Shown piece by piece: positions 28,878 through 39,199 of a stretch of 64,000 bases of DNA; the first letter of the stretch is position 1; every line of letters begins with the position of its first letter. Source of the stretch: Shewanella sp. UCD-KL12 (GTDB taxonomy: Bacteria; Pseudomonadota; Gammaproteobacteria; Enterobacterales; Shewanellaceae); the NCBI RefSeq assembly GCF_001957125.1, contig NZ_MPHJ01000017.1, forward strand, positions 1-64,000, in the 5' to 3' direction. The notes under the pieces are model-generated. The model made no database searches. It was not told where the DNA came from and worked only from the letters and a program-made list of their open reading frames with translations. A program made the translations under genes and the position numbers.

Positions 28878-29756
28878 TTATTTCGCCAGTGGGCTCTTCA
28901 TATATTTGAAGAATTCACTATCAGGCTCAAGCACCATCACGTTAGAATCATTTTCGAAACTTGACTTATAGGCCTCTAAGCTACGCACAAAGCTGTAGAA
29001 CTCAGGATCTTGAGAAAATGTATCAGCATAAATCTTAGCTGCTGTTGCATCCCCTTCACCTCGAACCTCAAGTGCTCGACGCTGTGCATCTGCAAGCAGG
29101 ATGGTCACATTAGCGTCAGTCTTTGCCTTGATGATCTCAGACTGTTCCATACCTTGTGCTCTATGCTCTTTCGCTACCGCGTTACGCTCAGCACGCATAC
29201 GCTGGTAAATACTTGAGCTCACATTAGAAGGTAAGTTAATCTGCTTAACTCGAACATCAACCACTTCAATACCTAGATCTTCAGAACTCTCAGCAGCATT
29301 TCTCAGTGCATCTTCCTGAAGTTCATCACGGCTACCCGAAACAATCTCTTTAATGGTACGGCGGCCAAACTCGGTACGAAGATCGTTATTGATCTTACGC
29401 TGGAGTAATGACTCGGCATTGGCTTTGATACCACCATTGGTCGAAAGATAGTATTTCTCGTGATCTTTGATTCGCCACTTCACATAAGAGTCGACCATAA
29501 GATCTTTCTTCTCTGAAGTTACAAATCGGTCTGCCGCGCCGTCCATTGTCTGAATACGCGAATCAAGGTACTTGATCTTATCGATCATAGGTATCTTAAG
29601 ATGCAAGCCAGGCTCATAAATGCGTGTTACACCCTCATCTTTCAGGATCTTACCGAAACGTGAAACAATCGCTCTTTCACCTTCGTTAACCACTAGAATC
29701 GATGATAAGAATACAGCAACGAGGACAGCAGCAATAATCGCAACAAGTCTACCCAT
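28878..29756 (-). CDS. hflC: HflC, FtsH regulator
   Basis: Membrane-anchored SPFH/prohibitin protein of 292 residues. One N-terminal membrane segment (about 4-23) is followed by the SPFH domain (about 22-190; VVNEGERAIVSRFGKILKD) and a long helical region (about 190-270). With HflK it forms a large periplasmic-facing cage around the FtsH protease and limits its action on membrane proteins. The gene follows hflK by 2 bases, so they are translated together. Last gene of the cluster before a terminator. Confidence 0.96.
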   Translation of the reverse strand: MGRLVAIIAAVLVAVFLSSILVVNEGERAIVSRFGKILKDEGVTRIYEPGLHLKIPMIDKIKYLDSRIQTMDGAADRFVTSEKKDLMVDSYVKWRIKDHEKYYLSTNGGIKANAESLLQRKINNDLRTEFGRRTIKEIVSGSRDELQEDALRNAAESSEDLGIEVVDVRVKQINLPSNVSSSIYQRMRAERNAVAKEHRAQGMEQSEIIKAKTDANVTILLADAQRRALEVRGEGDATAAKIYADTFSQDPEFYSFVRSLEAYKSSFENDSNVMVLEPDSEFFKYMKSPLAK

Positions 29757-29758
29757 GA

Positions 29759-30913
29759 TTAATTCCTCCCCTGACGTTCGCCACGAGCTGGACGTGAATC
29801 TAACGGTATACTAGCGTGACTAGGTGAACCATAAGATGAAGCTGCAGACGAACTCGCACTTGAGTTGTTACTTACTTTTTTTGGCTGACCTTCGGACTGA
29901 CTTTTTTGCATCAACTTATCCAGTGGTAGATACATCATGTTGCCACTGTTTTTAGCATCAACTAAAACCTTACTCGTGCCGCTCATTACCTCTTGCATTG
30001 CATCAAGGTACATACGCTCACGCGTCACTTCTGGGGCCAATTTATACTCAGGTAAAAGCAATGCAAATCGTGCAACCTTACCTTTAGCTTCTAGGATTTC
30101 ACGCTCTTTATAAGCATTAGCTTGCTGCTCCATGCGCTGTACCTGACCACGGGCCTTTGGCTCGATAGCACGTGCATAAGCTTCTGCTTCACGAATAAAG
30201 CGTTGCTCATCTTCCTGAGCTGCAATCGCATCATCGAAAGCATCTTTAACCTCTTCAGGCGGACGTGCAGGCAAGAAGTTCACATCAACAATATTGATAC
30301 CTAGCTTGTAAGGCTCGATAATTCTTTCGACCTCTTCCCAAGTATCACGACGGATCTGATCACGACCAGTGGTCAAGATATCATCCATCTTATTGTGTCC
30401 GACCACATAACGTAGCGCACTATCAGTGGCTTCACGCAAACTTTCATTTGCATCAACAGCACTGAACAAGAAAAGATAAGGATCTGTCACTCGATATTGA
30501 ACATCTAGCTCAACTAAAACCACATTCTCATCTGAGGTTAAAATTGTGCCAGAAGCAGGGATCGAACGAACTGTGCTCACATTAACTGGAAACACCTCAT
30601 CGATAAATGTCGCCTTCCACTGTAATCCAGGGTCAACTTCACCAATATATTGGCCAAATCTTAGTGCTACGCCCTTCTCAGCCTCTTTTACTGTGTAGAA
30701 ACCAGAAAGTCCCCACACAACAATAGCGATACCCAACACAATGATAAGACCGAATGAGCTTACAGCTGGTCCTGAACCATTGCCTTTTCCGCCGCCAAAG
30801 CGCTTTGAAAGGTTACGAAACACTTCATCTAAATCAGGTGGTCCCTTATCGTTACCACTTTTATTTCCCCAAGGGTCTTTATTTCCCTTGTTACCGGGCT
30901 CGTTCCAAGCCAT
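29759..30913 (-). CDS. hflK: HflK, FtsH regulator
   Basis: Protein of 384 residues. The cytoplasmic N-terminus is rich in Gly, Asn and Asp (MAWNEPGNKGNKDPWG) and precedes one membrane segment (about 53-72) and the SPFH domain (about 72-255). Helical repeats and an unstructured Ser-rich tail (SNNSSASSSAASSYGSPSH) follow. It partners HflC in the HflKC-FtsH complex. Its stop lies 2 bases before hflC. The hflX-hflK-hflC order is conserved with E. coli. Confidence 0.96.
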   Translation of the reverse strand: MAWNEPGNKGNKDPWGNKSGNDKGPPDLDEVFRNLSKRFGGGKGNGSGPAVSSFGLIIVLGIAIVVWGLSGFYTVKEAEKGVALRFGQYIGEVDPGLQWKATFIDEVFPVNVSTVRSIPASGTILTSDENVVLVELDVQYRVTDPYLFLFSAVDANESLREATDSALRYVVGHNKMDDILTTGRDQIRRDTWEEVERIIEPYKLGINIVDVNFLPARPPEEVKDAFDDAIAAQEDEQRFIREAEAYARAIEPKARGQVQRMEQQANAYKEREILEAKGKVARFALLLPEYKLAPEVTRERMYLDAMQEVMSGTSKVLVDAKNSGNMMYLPLDKLMQKSQSEGQPKKVSNNSSASSSAASSYGSPSHASIPLDSRPARGERQGRN

Positions 30914-30956
30914 TTAGCACTCCATAGGTGTATGAAATAAACGAGATTAAAAAAAA

Positions 30957-32255
30957 CTACTCTACTACTGATGGTTCAATAATAAAGGTCTCTAACTCTC
31001 CATCGCTCTGTTTTAACAATCGATGCCAGTCGGCTTCGAGTATATCAACAGATAAAATACAGTTCCCCAGATCGTCGTACGTTTTCTGCTGTATCACGTC
31101 AAGTCGGTAAAACTGACCAAGATAATGCCCAGCATTTGCCGGGATCCGCAAGGATAACTCTAAAACGACTTTACCAACAATTACATTGATAGCTTCTTTT
31201 ACGAGCTCCAAGCCTTTTTTCTGCTGGGCCGAAACCCATACTCTTGTAGGTACGCCTTCGTCATCATAATCGATCCTAGGGCTTACCTCCTCTAACAAGT
31301 CAATCTTATTACAGACGACAAGTTGAGGTATATCTTCTGCGCCAATCTCTTTCAGCACACTCTGCACTTGCTCAAAGTTATCCCCCATATTTTCGTCATG
31401 ACAATCAACAATATGGAGCAATAGATCCGCTTCTCGGGTTTCCTGTAGCGTTGCTTTAAACGCCGCCACTAAATCATGTGGCAAATGGCGAATAAAACCT
31501 ACGGTATCAGCTAAGATCACTCCACCGTTCTTTAAATCCAGCTTTCGCAAGGTAGGATCTAATGTAGCGAACAGTTGGTCAGCAGCATAAACCTCTGAAA
31601 CTGTCAGCGAGTTGAACAAAGTTGATTTACCCGCATTGGTGTAACCAACTAATGAAACTGTCGCCATATCACTTCTACGGCGCGCTCTTCTGCTCTGCTC
31701 TCGCTGTTTATCAACTTTTGCTAAACGCTTATTAATGGTAACTATTCGACCACGGAGTAATCGTCTATCGGACTCGAGCTGAGTTTCCCCAGGCCCTCGC
31801 ATCCCAATACCACCTTTTTGGCGTTCCAGATGCGTCCACCCACGAATAAGGCGAGTCGACATGTGGCGCAACTGCGCTAGCTCCACTTGTAACTTACCTT
31901 CGTAGGTTCGTGCTCTCTGGGCAAATATATCTAGAATAAGCGTTGTACGATCTAATACTCGACATTGGCATACCATCTCGAGATTTCTCTCTTGAGCTGG
32001 ACTTAATGCATGATTAAAAATGACTACATTAGCCTCTGTCGCAGCAACCATAGCTGCAAGCTCATCAGCCTTACCAGAACCAACAAAAAACTTTCGGTCT
32101 GGTGAACGGCGACTCGCAGTGATCACTCCAACTTGTCGGGCACCTGCTGATTCAACCAAAAGCTGCAATTCAACTAAGTCTTCCCTGCGATCTTCATCGG
32201 AGAAATCAATATGGACAAGAACGGCATCCTCACCCGCCTCATAACGATCAAACAA
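30957..32255 (-). CDS. hflX: Ribosome-associated GTPase HflX
   Basis: GTPase of 432 residues. The start is a TTG at 32255 (MFDRYEAGEDAVLVHIDFS), with GGAG 9 bases upstream; this matches the E. coli N-terminus, and no ATG fits. The HflX-specific N-terminal domain covers about 1-190, with the glycine-rich RQKGGIGMRGPGETQLE loop (about 144-160). The GTPase domain has G1 GYTNAGKS (about 203-210), G3 DTVGF and G4 NKID. HflX splits stalled ribosomes after heat or antibiotic stress. It follows hfq by 21 bases. Confidence 0.95.
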   Translation of the reverse strand: MFDRYEAGEDAVLVHIDFSDEDRREDLVELQLLVESAGARQVGVITASRRSPDRKFFVGSGKADELAAMVAATEANVVIFNHALSPAQERNLEMVCQCRVLDRTTLILDIFAQRARTYEGKLQVELAQLRHMSTRLIRGWTHLERQKGGIGMRGPGETQLESDRRLLRGRIVTINKRLAKVDKQREQSRRARRRSDMATVSLVGYTNAGKSTLFNSLTVSEVYAADQLFATLDPTLRKLDLKNGGVILADTVGFIRHLPHDLVAAFKATLQETREADLLLHIVDCHDENMGDNFEQVQSVLKEIGAEDIPQLVVCNKIDLLEEVSPRIDYDDEGVPTRVWVSAQQKKGLELVKEAINVIVGKVVLELSLRIPANAGHYLGQFYRLDVIQQKTYDDLGNCILSVDILEADWHRLLKQSDGELETFIIEPSVVE

Positions 32256-32276
32256 AAAGCTTACTCCTTAACAAAA

Positions 32277-32543
32277 TTACTCTCCGGCTTCATCTTGCTG
32301 GCCATTTTGTGCTGGCGTAGCGTGATGATTGCTCACATTAAATGGACGTGCTGGTACAACTGTTGAGATAGCGTGCTTGTATACCATCTGACTTACAGTG
32401 TTCTTTAGCAAGATTACAAATTGATCAAATGACTCAACTTGACCTTGAAGCTTAATGCCATTAACAAGATAAATTGAAACAGGAACGCGCTCACGGCGTA
32501 GTGCGTTCAAAAACGGGTCTTGTAAAGATTGCCCCTTTGCCAT
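32277..32543 (-). CDS. hfq: RNA chaperone Hfq
   Basis: Sm-like RNA chaperone of 88 residues. The conserved core is almost that of E. coli: [20 protein letters not shown], then [18 protein letters not shown] and the Sm2 segment [14 protein letters not shown]. It forms a hexamer whose proximal face binds U-rich small RNA ends (Q8, F42 and K56 to H57 type residues present). The C-terminal tail is short. GGAAATT precedes the ATG. Between miaA and hflX as in E. coli; it has a 93-base upstream gap that can hold its own promoter. Confidence 0.97.
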   Translation of the reverse strand: MAKGQSLQDPFLNALRRERVPVSIYLVNGIKLQGQVESFDQFVILLKNTVSQMVYKHAISTVVPARPFNVSNHHATPAQNGQQDEAGE

Positions 32544-32636
32544 TTTATAATTTCCTTTTTATTAATAATAAGTAGTAAAACTAATACAACAAACTTTCTT
32601 GTTTAAATTTAGTATTATATAGCGAGAAAGAATTAG

Positions 32637-33563
32637 CTAGCGACAATGTCGCAATATGTTAGTTAGATTAGTATCTAACCCACTCTCCAACCAATTTAAC
32701 TCTGGCCATCCTCTCAGCCATGTTAATTGACGCTTAGCCAATTGCCTAGTAGCAATTACCCCTTTTTCGACCATAGTATTATAGTCATAATCACCATCGA
32801 GGTGCTGCCAGCACTGTCTATAACCAACACACCTCATTGATGGTAGAGCTAGATGAAGATCTCCTCTATCTCTGAGGGCTTGAACTTCTTCTACGAATCC
32901 TTGATTTAACATCAATTTGAATCTTTCTTCTATAGAAAGATGTAACAGTTTTCGATCTTTTGGTGAAATCGCAAACTGAACGACATCATATGGCAGCGGT
33001 TCACTCTTAGTTTGAGTCAACTCAGTCATTGTTTTGCCGCTGATCCTAATGACTTCTAACGCCCTAATGAGCCGTTGAGGATCATTTGGATGTATCCGCT
33101 CGGCCGAGATAGGATCCAGTCGTTTTAATTCGTCATGCAACTGTTGCCAGCCGTGTAAATCAGCTTCCTCAACAATCGCGGCTCTAATATTCTCATCAGC
33201 CGCAGGTAAAGGAGAGAGCCCTTCAAGCAAGGCTTTAAAATAGAGCATGGTGCCGCCGACAAGTAAAGGGGTCTTACCCATCTTCACTATATCTGCAATC
33301 TCTTCTAAAGCATCATTACGAAAATCTGCAGCAGAATAAGTCTCCAGCGGATCTCGAATATCAATCAAGCGATGAGGCGCAAGCGCTAACTCTTCAGCTG
33401 TTGGTTTAGCGCTACCAATATCCATACCTCGATAAACCAAAGCCGAATCAACTGAGATAATTTCACAGTTATGTTCTTTGACGAGCTCCATAGCTAACGC
33501 GGTCTTCCCTGAGGCAGTCGGCCCCATAAGAGTTAGCACTTTTGGTAATCTTGCTTCAGTCAC
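32637..33563 (-). CDS. miaA: tRNA dimethylallyltransferase
   Basis: Enzyme of 308 residues that adds the isopentenyl group to A37 of tRNAs reading UNN codons. Motifs are the P-loop [11 protein letters not shown] (about 14-24), the catalytic Asp in [17 protein letters not shown], the [14 protein letters not shown] segment and [19 protein letters not shown]. The start codon is GTG at 33563; no ATG is in position, and the ribosome-binding site is weak. This gene lies between mutL and hfq. Confidence 0.95.
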   Translation of the reverse strand: MTEARLPKVLTLMGPTASGKTALAMELVKEHNCEIISVDSALVYRGMDIGSAKPTAEELALAPHRLIDIRDPLETYSAADFRNDALEEIADIVKMGKTPLLVGGTMLYFKALLEGLSPLPAADENIRAAIVEEADLHGWQQLHDELKRLDPISAERIHPNDPQRLIRALEVIRISGKTMTELTQTKSEPLPYDVVQFAISPKDRKLLHLSIEERFKLMLNQGFVEEVQALRDRGDLHLALPSMRCVGYRQCWQHLDGDYDYNTMVEKGVIATRQLAKRQLTWLRGWPELNWLESGLDTNLTNILRHCR

Positions 33564-33613
33564 TCGCTTAATATTCCCAATAACTCGGAATCAACCCAAA
33601 TTGACTCAATAAT

Positions 33614-35455
33614 TTACTGATTATCTTCTAACCATGTTCCCCAAGGTAAAAAGATAGCTTTTTCAAATAACGCTTGTTGCTCTTCTGTATTGCATTTAAG
33701 GAACTCTTGCCATATTTGCAATACAGACTCAATCTGTAACTCACCATGTTTTGCGAACCAAGCTGCTAGTGCTTCTTGACTAGGCTCTTCAAATCGTAGC
33801 CACTGCAATAAGTCTGGGATAACACTGACTAATTGGCTCTTCCTTAAATATGGGGGCACTTTCTTTATAATCAACTGCCCAAGACGAATTGTTAGCTCAA
33901 TGCCAAGTTTTCGTAGCACCTGTTCTCTTTGAACCAGTGTCTCTTGCCAGTCACTGTCCATTGCAATTGATACTGGCATCAATAGAGGTTGACTAATTAG
34001 GCCACTTTCAAGCTTGGCCAGCAGCTGATATTGCAATAATTGTTGGGATACTTGCGAAATCGATAATAGAGAGAGCTTCTCGCCTTCTGCTATGACCCAG
34101 TATTTATCGGCTAGGACTTGAGGCATTTGACTTGCCTCACTGCTTATTGGCTTCTCGGTTCGTGCAACAGGCACATCTGGTGTGGTTAACAGAGCACGGT
34201 ATGAAGCAATACTCGCTGCAGATGGCAGCTCAGCCTGAGGACGACCGACTGAGCGATTAAAACTTGAAGCGGCAGTTTGTCCATGCGCCTTTGGAGTTGC
34301 TGCGGTGATACTTGGTAAGGATTCACTAACCCTATGGCTCTGCTCCCCTTGTGACGGAGTCAATTGATAGGAGTTAGACTCGTTCACCTCATAGTGGTGA
34401 GGCTTAATACTCTGATAACTTGGCTCTTCCATAGGCGAATGACCAACAGATTGGCTATCACCAACTTGAGTTAAGGCAGATTGGAGCGCCTGCAGTATAA
34501 AATCATGAACATAGCGGCTTTGATGGAAACGCACCTCATGCTTAGCTGGGTGTACATTCACATCGACTTGATGGGGGTCAAGCTCTAACATGAGCACATA
34601 ACTCGCTGAGGGCCCTGTAACATGCTCAGAGAACGCCTGCCTAACAGCATGATTAACTAACCGGTCACGAACAAGTCGACCATTAACATAAAAGTATTGC
34701 GTATCTGACGCAGGAGACTCAAAGAAAGGTGACTGAATATAACCACTGAGTTTAAGCCCTTCATGCTCGCAATTGACTTCAATTGCTTGCTGAGCAAACT
34801 TTTTACCGCTGACCTGAGCTAAGCGTTGTAAATACTGTTCTGATGATTTAGCTGGACGATAGTTTCTAACTGTCTTACCCGCATTTTTTAAAGTGAAATG
34901 TATATCACTTCTCACAAGCGCAATACGCTTAAGCCACTCATCAATATGAGTGAACTCAGTCTTATCACTTTTTAGAAAGCGCCTTCTTGCCGGCGTATTG
35001 AAAAAAAGGTCGACCGCTTCCACGGTAGAGCCTACGGGATGAGCGGCGGGTATGACTTTAACCGCCATATCAGAGCCTTCAGCATAGGCCTGCCACGCTT
35101 CGCTTTGCTCGGCAGTCCGAGAGGTCAGTGTTAGCCTAGAGACGGAACTAATACTGGCAAGTGCTTCACCACGAAAACCAAAACTCAAAATAGCGTCTAG
35201 GTCATCTAATGTGCTCAACTTAGAAGTAGCATGCCGTGACAGTGCAAGCGCAAGTTCCTCTTTAGGAATTCCTGAGCCATTGTCATGGATTTTAATCAGC
35301 TTGCTTCCACCCTTGTCAATCTCAATGTCGACACGAGTTGCACCTGCATCTAGGCTGTTTTCAACTAACTCTTTAATGACTGAAGCCGGTCTCTCAACAA
35401 CTTCACCAGCTGCTATTTGGTTAGCTAATTGAGGTGGAAGTATCTGAATTGTCAT
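33614..35455 (-). CDS. mutL: DNA mismatch repair protein MutL
   Basis: Protein of 613 residues from the ATG at 35455; the frame extends to a TTG at 35470 but the first residues [20 protein letters not shown] fit the family. The GHKL ATPase domain has [19 protein letters not shown] and FRGEALASI, followed by the [14 protein letters not shown] segment (about 310). A low-complexity Ser/Gln-rich linker (about 345-430) leads to a C-terminal dimerisation domain (about 430-613). No DQHAxxExxxxE endonuclease motif is seen, as in other MutH-dependent gammaproteobacteria. Confidence 0.95.
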   Translation of the reverse strand: MTIQILPPQLANQIAAGEVVERPASVIKELVENSLDAGATRVDIEIDKGGSKLIKIHDNGSGIPKEELALALSRHATSKLSTLDDLDAILSFGFRGEALASISSVSRLTLTSRTAEQSEAWQAYAEGSDMAVKVIPAAHPVGSTVEAVDLFFNTPARRRFLKSDKTEFTHIDEWLKRIALVRSDIHFTLKNAGKTVRNYRPAKSSEQYLQRLAQVSGKKFAQQAIEVNCEHEGLKLSGYIQSPFFESPASDTQYFYVNGRLVRDRLVNHAVRQAFSEHVTGPSASYVLMLELDPHQVDVNVHPAKHEVRFHQSRYVHDFILQALQSALTQVGDSQSVGHSPMEEPSYQSIKPHHYEVNESNSYQLTPSQGEQSHRVSESLPSITAATPKAHGQTAASSFNRSVGRPQAELPSAASIASYRALLTTPDVPVARTEKPISSEASQMPQVLADKYWVIAEGEKLSLLSISQVSQQLLQYQLLAKLESGLISQPLLMPVSIAMDSDWQETLVQREQVLRKLGIELTIRLGQLIIKKVPPYLRKSQLVSVIPDLLQWLRFEEPSQEALAAWFAKHGELQIESVLQIWQEFLKCNTEEQQALFEKAIFLPWGTWLEDNQ

Positions 35456-35516
35456 AATTTCAGCTCTCAATTAAGGTACTAAATTTAGTACATGAACCGA
35501 ACACAAGCTTAATAAG

Positions 35517-36845
35517 CTACGCACGAGGAATAGCTAGCTTCTGTCCTATTCGAATATTATTAGATTTCAAGTTATTAGCTTTTTTTATACTGGAAACGGT
35601 AACTTGATATTTGTGAGCAATCACAGATAAAGACTCACCTTTACGCACACTGTGTTTAATTGAGCCCTTGCTTGCCATTAAAGAGTTCACAGGTGGGTTG
35701 CTTTCGAAATATCTCAGCACACCTTTTTGCACCGCTTTAGCAATATTGTTTTGATGGTCTCTTTGTGACAGTAGTCTCTCCTCTTTATGATTCGAGATGA
35801 AACCAGTCTCAACCAATATTGATGGAATATCTGGAGACTTTAATACGCCAAAGCTTGCCGACTCTGGCTTATGCTTGTGTAATTTGGTGACTTTCCCCAG
35901 GTGAGACAAGACATCATCAGCAATATTATGACTAATTGCCATTGAGCGATCCATAGACATATCAAGTAAAGTCATTGCTAAATACTGTTCATTATCAGTA
36001 TTTTGAATAATCTCACCAGCCCCGCCTAACAGCTCAGAGTGTTTCTCTTTATGCTCCAGCCATCGACCAATCTCACTATTAGCTCGTCGCATAGATAGTA
36101 CCCATACCGATGCACCTCTTGGCTGTGGAGATGTAAAAGCATCAGCATGAATGGACACAAGAAGGTCAGCCTTACTATTTCTAGCTATCTCAGAACGCTT
36201 ATTAAGATTCACAAAATAGTCCCCCGTACGAGTCATCACAGCTCTCATACCAGGTGTGGCATTAATTTTAGCTTCAACTTTTTTGGCTATCTGCAAAACA
36301 ACTGTTTTTTCATAGATCCCTGTAGGACCAATAGATCCGGGATCATCACCACCATGCCCAGCATCAATGGCAACAATAACGTCACGAAGCTGCTGCTTTG
36401 ATTGACTCGGCTGACTTTGCTTACTCGCAGAACTTGAGCCGCTATCGTCCAAATCAACAACTAATCGATTCCCATATGGTGATGTTGGAGGAAGAGCAAA
36501 TAGACTCGCTTTAACAGGCTTTACAAGATCGATAACTAAACGCAGCGTCCCCTTTGAAGGCGGTTTGCTGATCCTGACCTTTTTAACGAGCTTACTGTTA
36601 TTAGCAAGCTTACTCAGGTTAAATGCTGTCGAAGTCCCTTTAAGATCAACGACCAGCCGGTAAGGCCCAGTTAAATTAAAGTAGGTATAATCAGGTGTCT
36701 TGCTAAGGTCAAACACGATACGTGTCGACTCTGGAGCCGCCCAGATACGAACACCATCAAGCTTATTCGCACTGTGGGCAAAAAAAGAAGCCATTAGTGA
36801 AAGTAAAACAAGAGTAGATTTTAGAAGCTTATCGATTCTTATCAT
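35517..36845 (-). CDS. amiB: N-acetylmuramoyl-L-alanine amidase AmiB
   Basis: Periplasmic cell-wall amidase of 442 residues. A signal peptide (about 1-25, ends FFAHSA) is followed by an AMIN domain (about 28-130), an amidase_3 catalytic domain (about 160-375; AIDAGHGGDDPGSIG, SIHADAF, LVETGFISN with the zinc ligands His/Glu) and one C-terminal LysM repeat (about 395-440; YQVTVSSIKKANNLKS). It cuts the peptide from glycan chains to separate daughter cells and is normally activated by EnvC/NlpD. Located between tsaE and mutL, as amiB is in E. coli; the LysM fits AmiB. Confidence 0.93.
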   Translation of the reverse strand: MIRIDKLLKSTLVLLSLMASFFAHSANKLDGVRIWAAPESTRIVFDLSKTPDYTYFNLTGPYRLVVDLKGTSTAFNLSKLANNSKLVKKVRISKPPSKGTLRLVIDLVKPVKASLFALPPTSPYGNRLVVDLDDSGSSSASKQSQPSQSKQQLRDVIVAIDAGHGGDDPGSIGPTGIYEKTVVLQIAKKVEAKINATPGMRAVMTRTGDYFVNLNKRSEIARNSKADLLVSIHADAFTSPQPRGASVWVLSMRRANSEIGRWLEHKEKHSELLGGAGEIIQNTDNEQYLAMTLLDMSMDRSMAISHNIADDVLSHLGKVTKLHKHKPESASFGVLKSPDIPSILVETGFISNHKEERLLSQRDHQNNIAKAVQKGVLRYFESNPPVNSLMASKGSIKHSVRKGESLSVIAHKYQVTVSSIKKANNLKSNNIRIGQKLAIPRA

Positions 36846-36847
36846 TA

Positions 36848-37306
36848 TTATTTAAATTTACTCAGCAACGCTTGTCCCTTAGCTGAGCCTGAGGTTATCT
36901 CTACCTCACGACTCGCATCAACATACTTAATTTCAATACTGATATCAGCAGTTGGCATTAAACCATGGCCACGATCAGGCCACTCAACAATACAGATACT
37001 ACGATCGGTGAAATAATCTCTAATCCCCATGAACTCAAGCTCTTCAGGATCACTCAGTCTATAAAGATCGAAGTGAAAGAGATCTATATCTGCAAACTCA
37101 TAAGGCTCAACAAGTGCATAGGTAGGGCTTTTAACGGCGCCTGTATGACCTAACCCCTGAATTAAACCGCGGCTCAGGGTCGTCTTACCTGCACCAAGAT
37201 CACCCGCTAAGTTCAGTGTTAAGGGGGGCGAAACTAACTGCGCTAAGCGTGTCCCAAGCTCGACTGTATCAAGCTCACTATTCAAAAAAACCTTAACCGA
37301 TGACAT
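36848..37306 (-). CDS. tsaE: tRNA threonylcarbamoyladenosine ATPase TsaE
   Basis: P-loop ATPase of 152 residues that works with TsaB/TsaD to form t6A37 in ANN-reading tRNAs. It has the Walker A GDLGAGKTTLSRG (about 36-48), the switch segment VKSPTYALVEPY and the acidic HFDLYRL, then CIVEWPDRG, all typical of TsaE (YjeE). It is encoded 2 bases before amiB. Confidence 0.95.
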   Translation of the reverse strand: MSSVKVFLNSELDTVELGTRLAQLVSPPLTLNLAGDLGAGKTTLSRGLIQGLGHTGAVKSPTYALVEPYEFADIDLFHFDLYRLSDPEELEFMGIRDYFTDRSICIVEWPDRGHGLMPTADISIEIKYVDASREVEITSGSAKGQALLSKFK

Positions 37307-37395
37307 GTTGTTGAGTTTACCTATCTAAAACTAATTCTAACCTGTTACTTTATACCAATTAGCCTATCAGCTAAACAGATTTCACTCTTGGTTTA

Positions 37396-38886
37396 TTAAA
37401 GGTTATTAACCAGAGAACGAATATGCGGCATAAGATCACTCGCTAACATGCCCCTTTCTCCCGCAACGGCGGCTCTATCAGCAGCTTCTCCGTGAACAAC
37501 CACCCCCATAACAGCCGAATCTAATATCGAAAAACCTTGAGACATTAAAGCGCCAATAATGCCAGAAAGCACATCACCACAACCTCCGCTCGCCAAACCA
37601 GGGTTGCCTACAGGAGCCACATAATAATGCTTTCCATCATAAATTAGGGTTCCAGGCCCTTTTAAGACCACAACACCACCATATTTTTGCTGAATATCTC
37701 TAACAGCTGCGAACCTATCTCGTTCAACTTCTGCAATACTAACCCCTAGTAAGCGTGCAGCCTCTCCACTATGAGGAGTCAGCACCCTGCCATCACACCT
37801 AGTGTGTTCTTCGCTCAATAGGTTCAGAGCATCGGCGTCAATCACACAGGGCTTATCACTTAGTCCAACAGCTTTTAGTAAGTTATAACCCCAAGTTTGT
37901 TTACCAAGCCCTGGACCTATCACTAATGTGTGTGCCCAGCCAAGCCTTAAGTACACCTCCATATCGACAAGCTCACAGCCCCAGAACATAAGCTCTGGTC
38001 GATTGGCATTTACAGTATGCTGATGTTCAGGGCGCGATATTACTGTTACTAGCCCAGCGCCCGACCTTAAACATGCTTCGCCAGCAAGTCTCACAGCTCC
38101 AGACATGCCAACATCACCGCCGATAACGGTGACCTTACCTGACAGGCCTTTATGAGTATCTCTATCTCTCGGAGCTAGCCTATCGTTAATGTAGCTAAGG
38201 GATACTCTTGAAAAATCAGTTTTAGGTAAAAACTCACTTAAGCCAAGCTCAGCTAGCGCTAGTTCACCACAGCAATGCCTTGCATGTCCTGTGAGCAGGC
38301 CGCGCTTTAATCCACCAAAAGTGAGCGTCATATCAGCTTTGATAGTCGTTAGTCCACTGCCTGTGTCTGGGTTTAGCCCAGAAGGGACATCCAAGCTCAA
38401 CACCCATGCTGGACTGTCATTAACCAGCTGTACAAGCTGCTTAATACCATCCCGTAACTCCCGGGTAATTCCTGTACCTAGTAAGCCATCAACAATAACT
38501 TTGGCATCTATAGGTAGCGCCCCACAAAAAGATAAAACTTCACCACCTGCATCTATAAACTGCTGCCGCACCTCATTAAGCTCTGGCCTAGTTTTGCTCA
38601 AGTTAGACTCAGGCTCTATGGCAACTAAAGCCACTGAGTAACTCGCTTCAAGTAATCTACGTGCACAACTAAATGCATCAGCACCGTTATTACCATATCC
38701 TGCAATCACTAATATGTGACAAGGAGCAGGGAAAATTGATTGCACCTTCATAAACGCAGCAGCACCAGCAGATTCAATCAGGTCAATAACGCTAGATGTA
38801 CCACTGCTAACGAACTGGTTCTCAGCCTCTTGTATCTGCTTGCTGGTATACATATTGTGGGGAAGTACTGAACAGTTCTCTAGCAT
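37396..38886 (-). CDS. nnr: Bifunctional NAD(P)H-hydrate repair enzyme Nnr
   Basis: Protein of 496 residues with two domains that repair hydrated NADH/NADPH. The N-terminal epimerase (YjeF_N, about 10-215) has VIAGYGNNGADAFSCARRL and SLDVPSGLNPDTGSG. The C-terminal ADP-dependent dehydratase (about 225-490) has HKGLSGKVTVIGGDVGMSGA, VIGPGLGKQTW, TPHSGEAARLLG, VVLKGPGTLI and GNPGLASGGCGDVLSGIIG. The order nnr-tsaE-amiB-mutL matches E. coli. In E. coli queG lies upstream of yjeF; it is not present at this spot. Confidence 0.94.
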   Translation of the reverse strand: MLENCSVLPHNMYTSKQIQEAENQFVSSGTSSVIDLIESAGAAAFMKVQSIFPAPCHILVIAGYGNNGADAFSCARRLLEASYSVALVAIEPESNLSKTRPELNEVRQQFIDAGGEVLSFCGALPIDAKVIVDGLLGTGITRELRDGIKQLVQLVNDSPAWVLSLDVPSGLNPDTGSGLTTIKADMTLTFGGLKRGLLTGHARHCCGELALAELGLSEFLPKTDFSRVSLSYINDRLAPRDRDTHKGLSGKVTVIGGDVGMSGAVRLAGEACLRSGAGLVTVISRPEHQHTVNANRPELMFWGCELVDMEVYLRLGWAHTLVIGPGLGKQTWGYNLLKAVGLSDKPCVIDADALNLLSEEHTRCDGRVLTPHSGEAARLLGVSIAEVERDRFAAVRDIQQKYGGVVVLKGPGTLIYDGKHYYVAPVGNPGLASGGCGDVLSGIIGALMSQGFSILDSAVMGVVVHGEAADRAAVAGERGMLASDLMPHIRSLVNNL

Positions 38887-39199
38887 TAAAAGCTCTCCTT
38901 AAGAGCGAAATATGGTTAATAAACACACAAGGTAAGATTAGTGTAATTAGAGCCTAAACTCTCAAATAGATTCACTGAAAATCTTAGTTAGATGCGCATA
39001 AGTTGATCTTGAACAATAAATCCCATTAACAGGATTTACCTTGCCAGTAATAACTTCGTTTCATCTATCGATTACTTGATTTTGTAACTATGTTTCGATA
39101 ACGCACTTTTTAATTAACAAATAAAAAAAGGCACCGTTAGGCACCTTTTTCGTTACGCATTAAAACGCAAGTTACATTATAGAATCATTAAAATTGAGC
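38887..39199. other. Intergenic region between nnr and the 151-residue gene
   Basis: No coding gene is seen. It should contain the promoter of nnr and its operon near 38887-39000. It also contains the terminator of the gene at 39200-39655. Nothing else was recognised. Confidence 0.5.
39123..39150 (-). terminator. Terminator of the 151-residue gene
   Basis: On the reverse strand AAAAAGGTGCC and GGTGCCTTTTT pair through an 11-pair stem with two G-U wobbles and a 4-base loop, followed by further T. The stem forms well only in the minus-strand transcript (the plus strand would have A-C mismatches), which fixes the direction. Confidence 0.8.

Noticed and set aside
35456-35470. Longer TTG start for mutL, and similar TTG or GTG extensions for pabA (24700), parE (55711) and the DMT transporter (43444)
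   Set aside because: The nearby ATG starts agree better with the family N-termini or with ribosome-binding sites.
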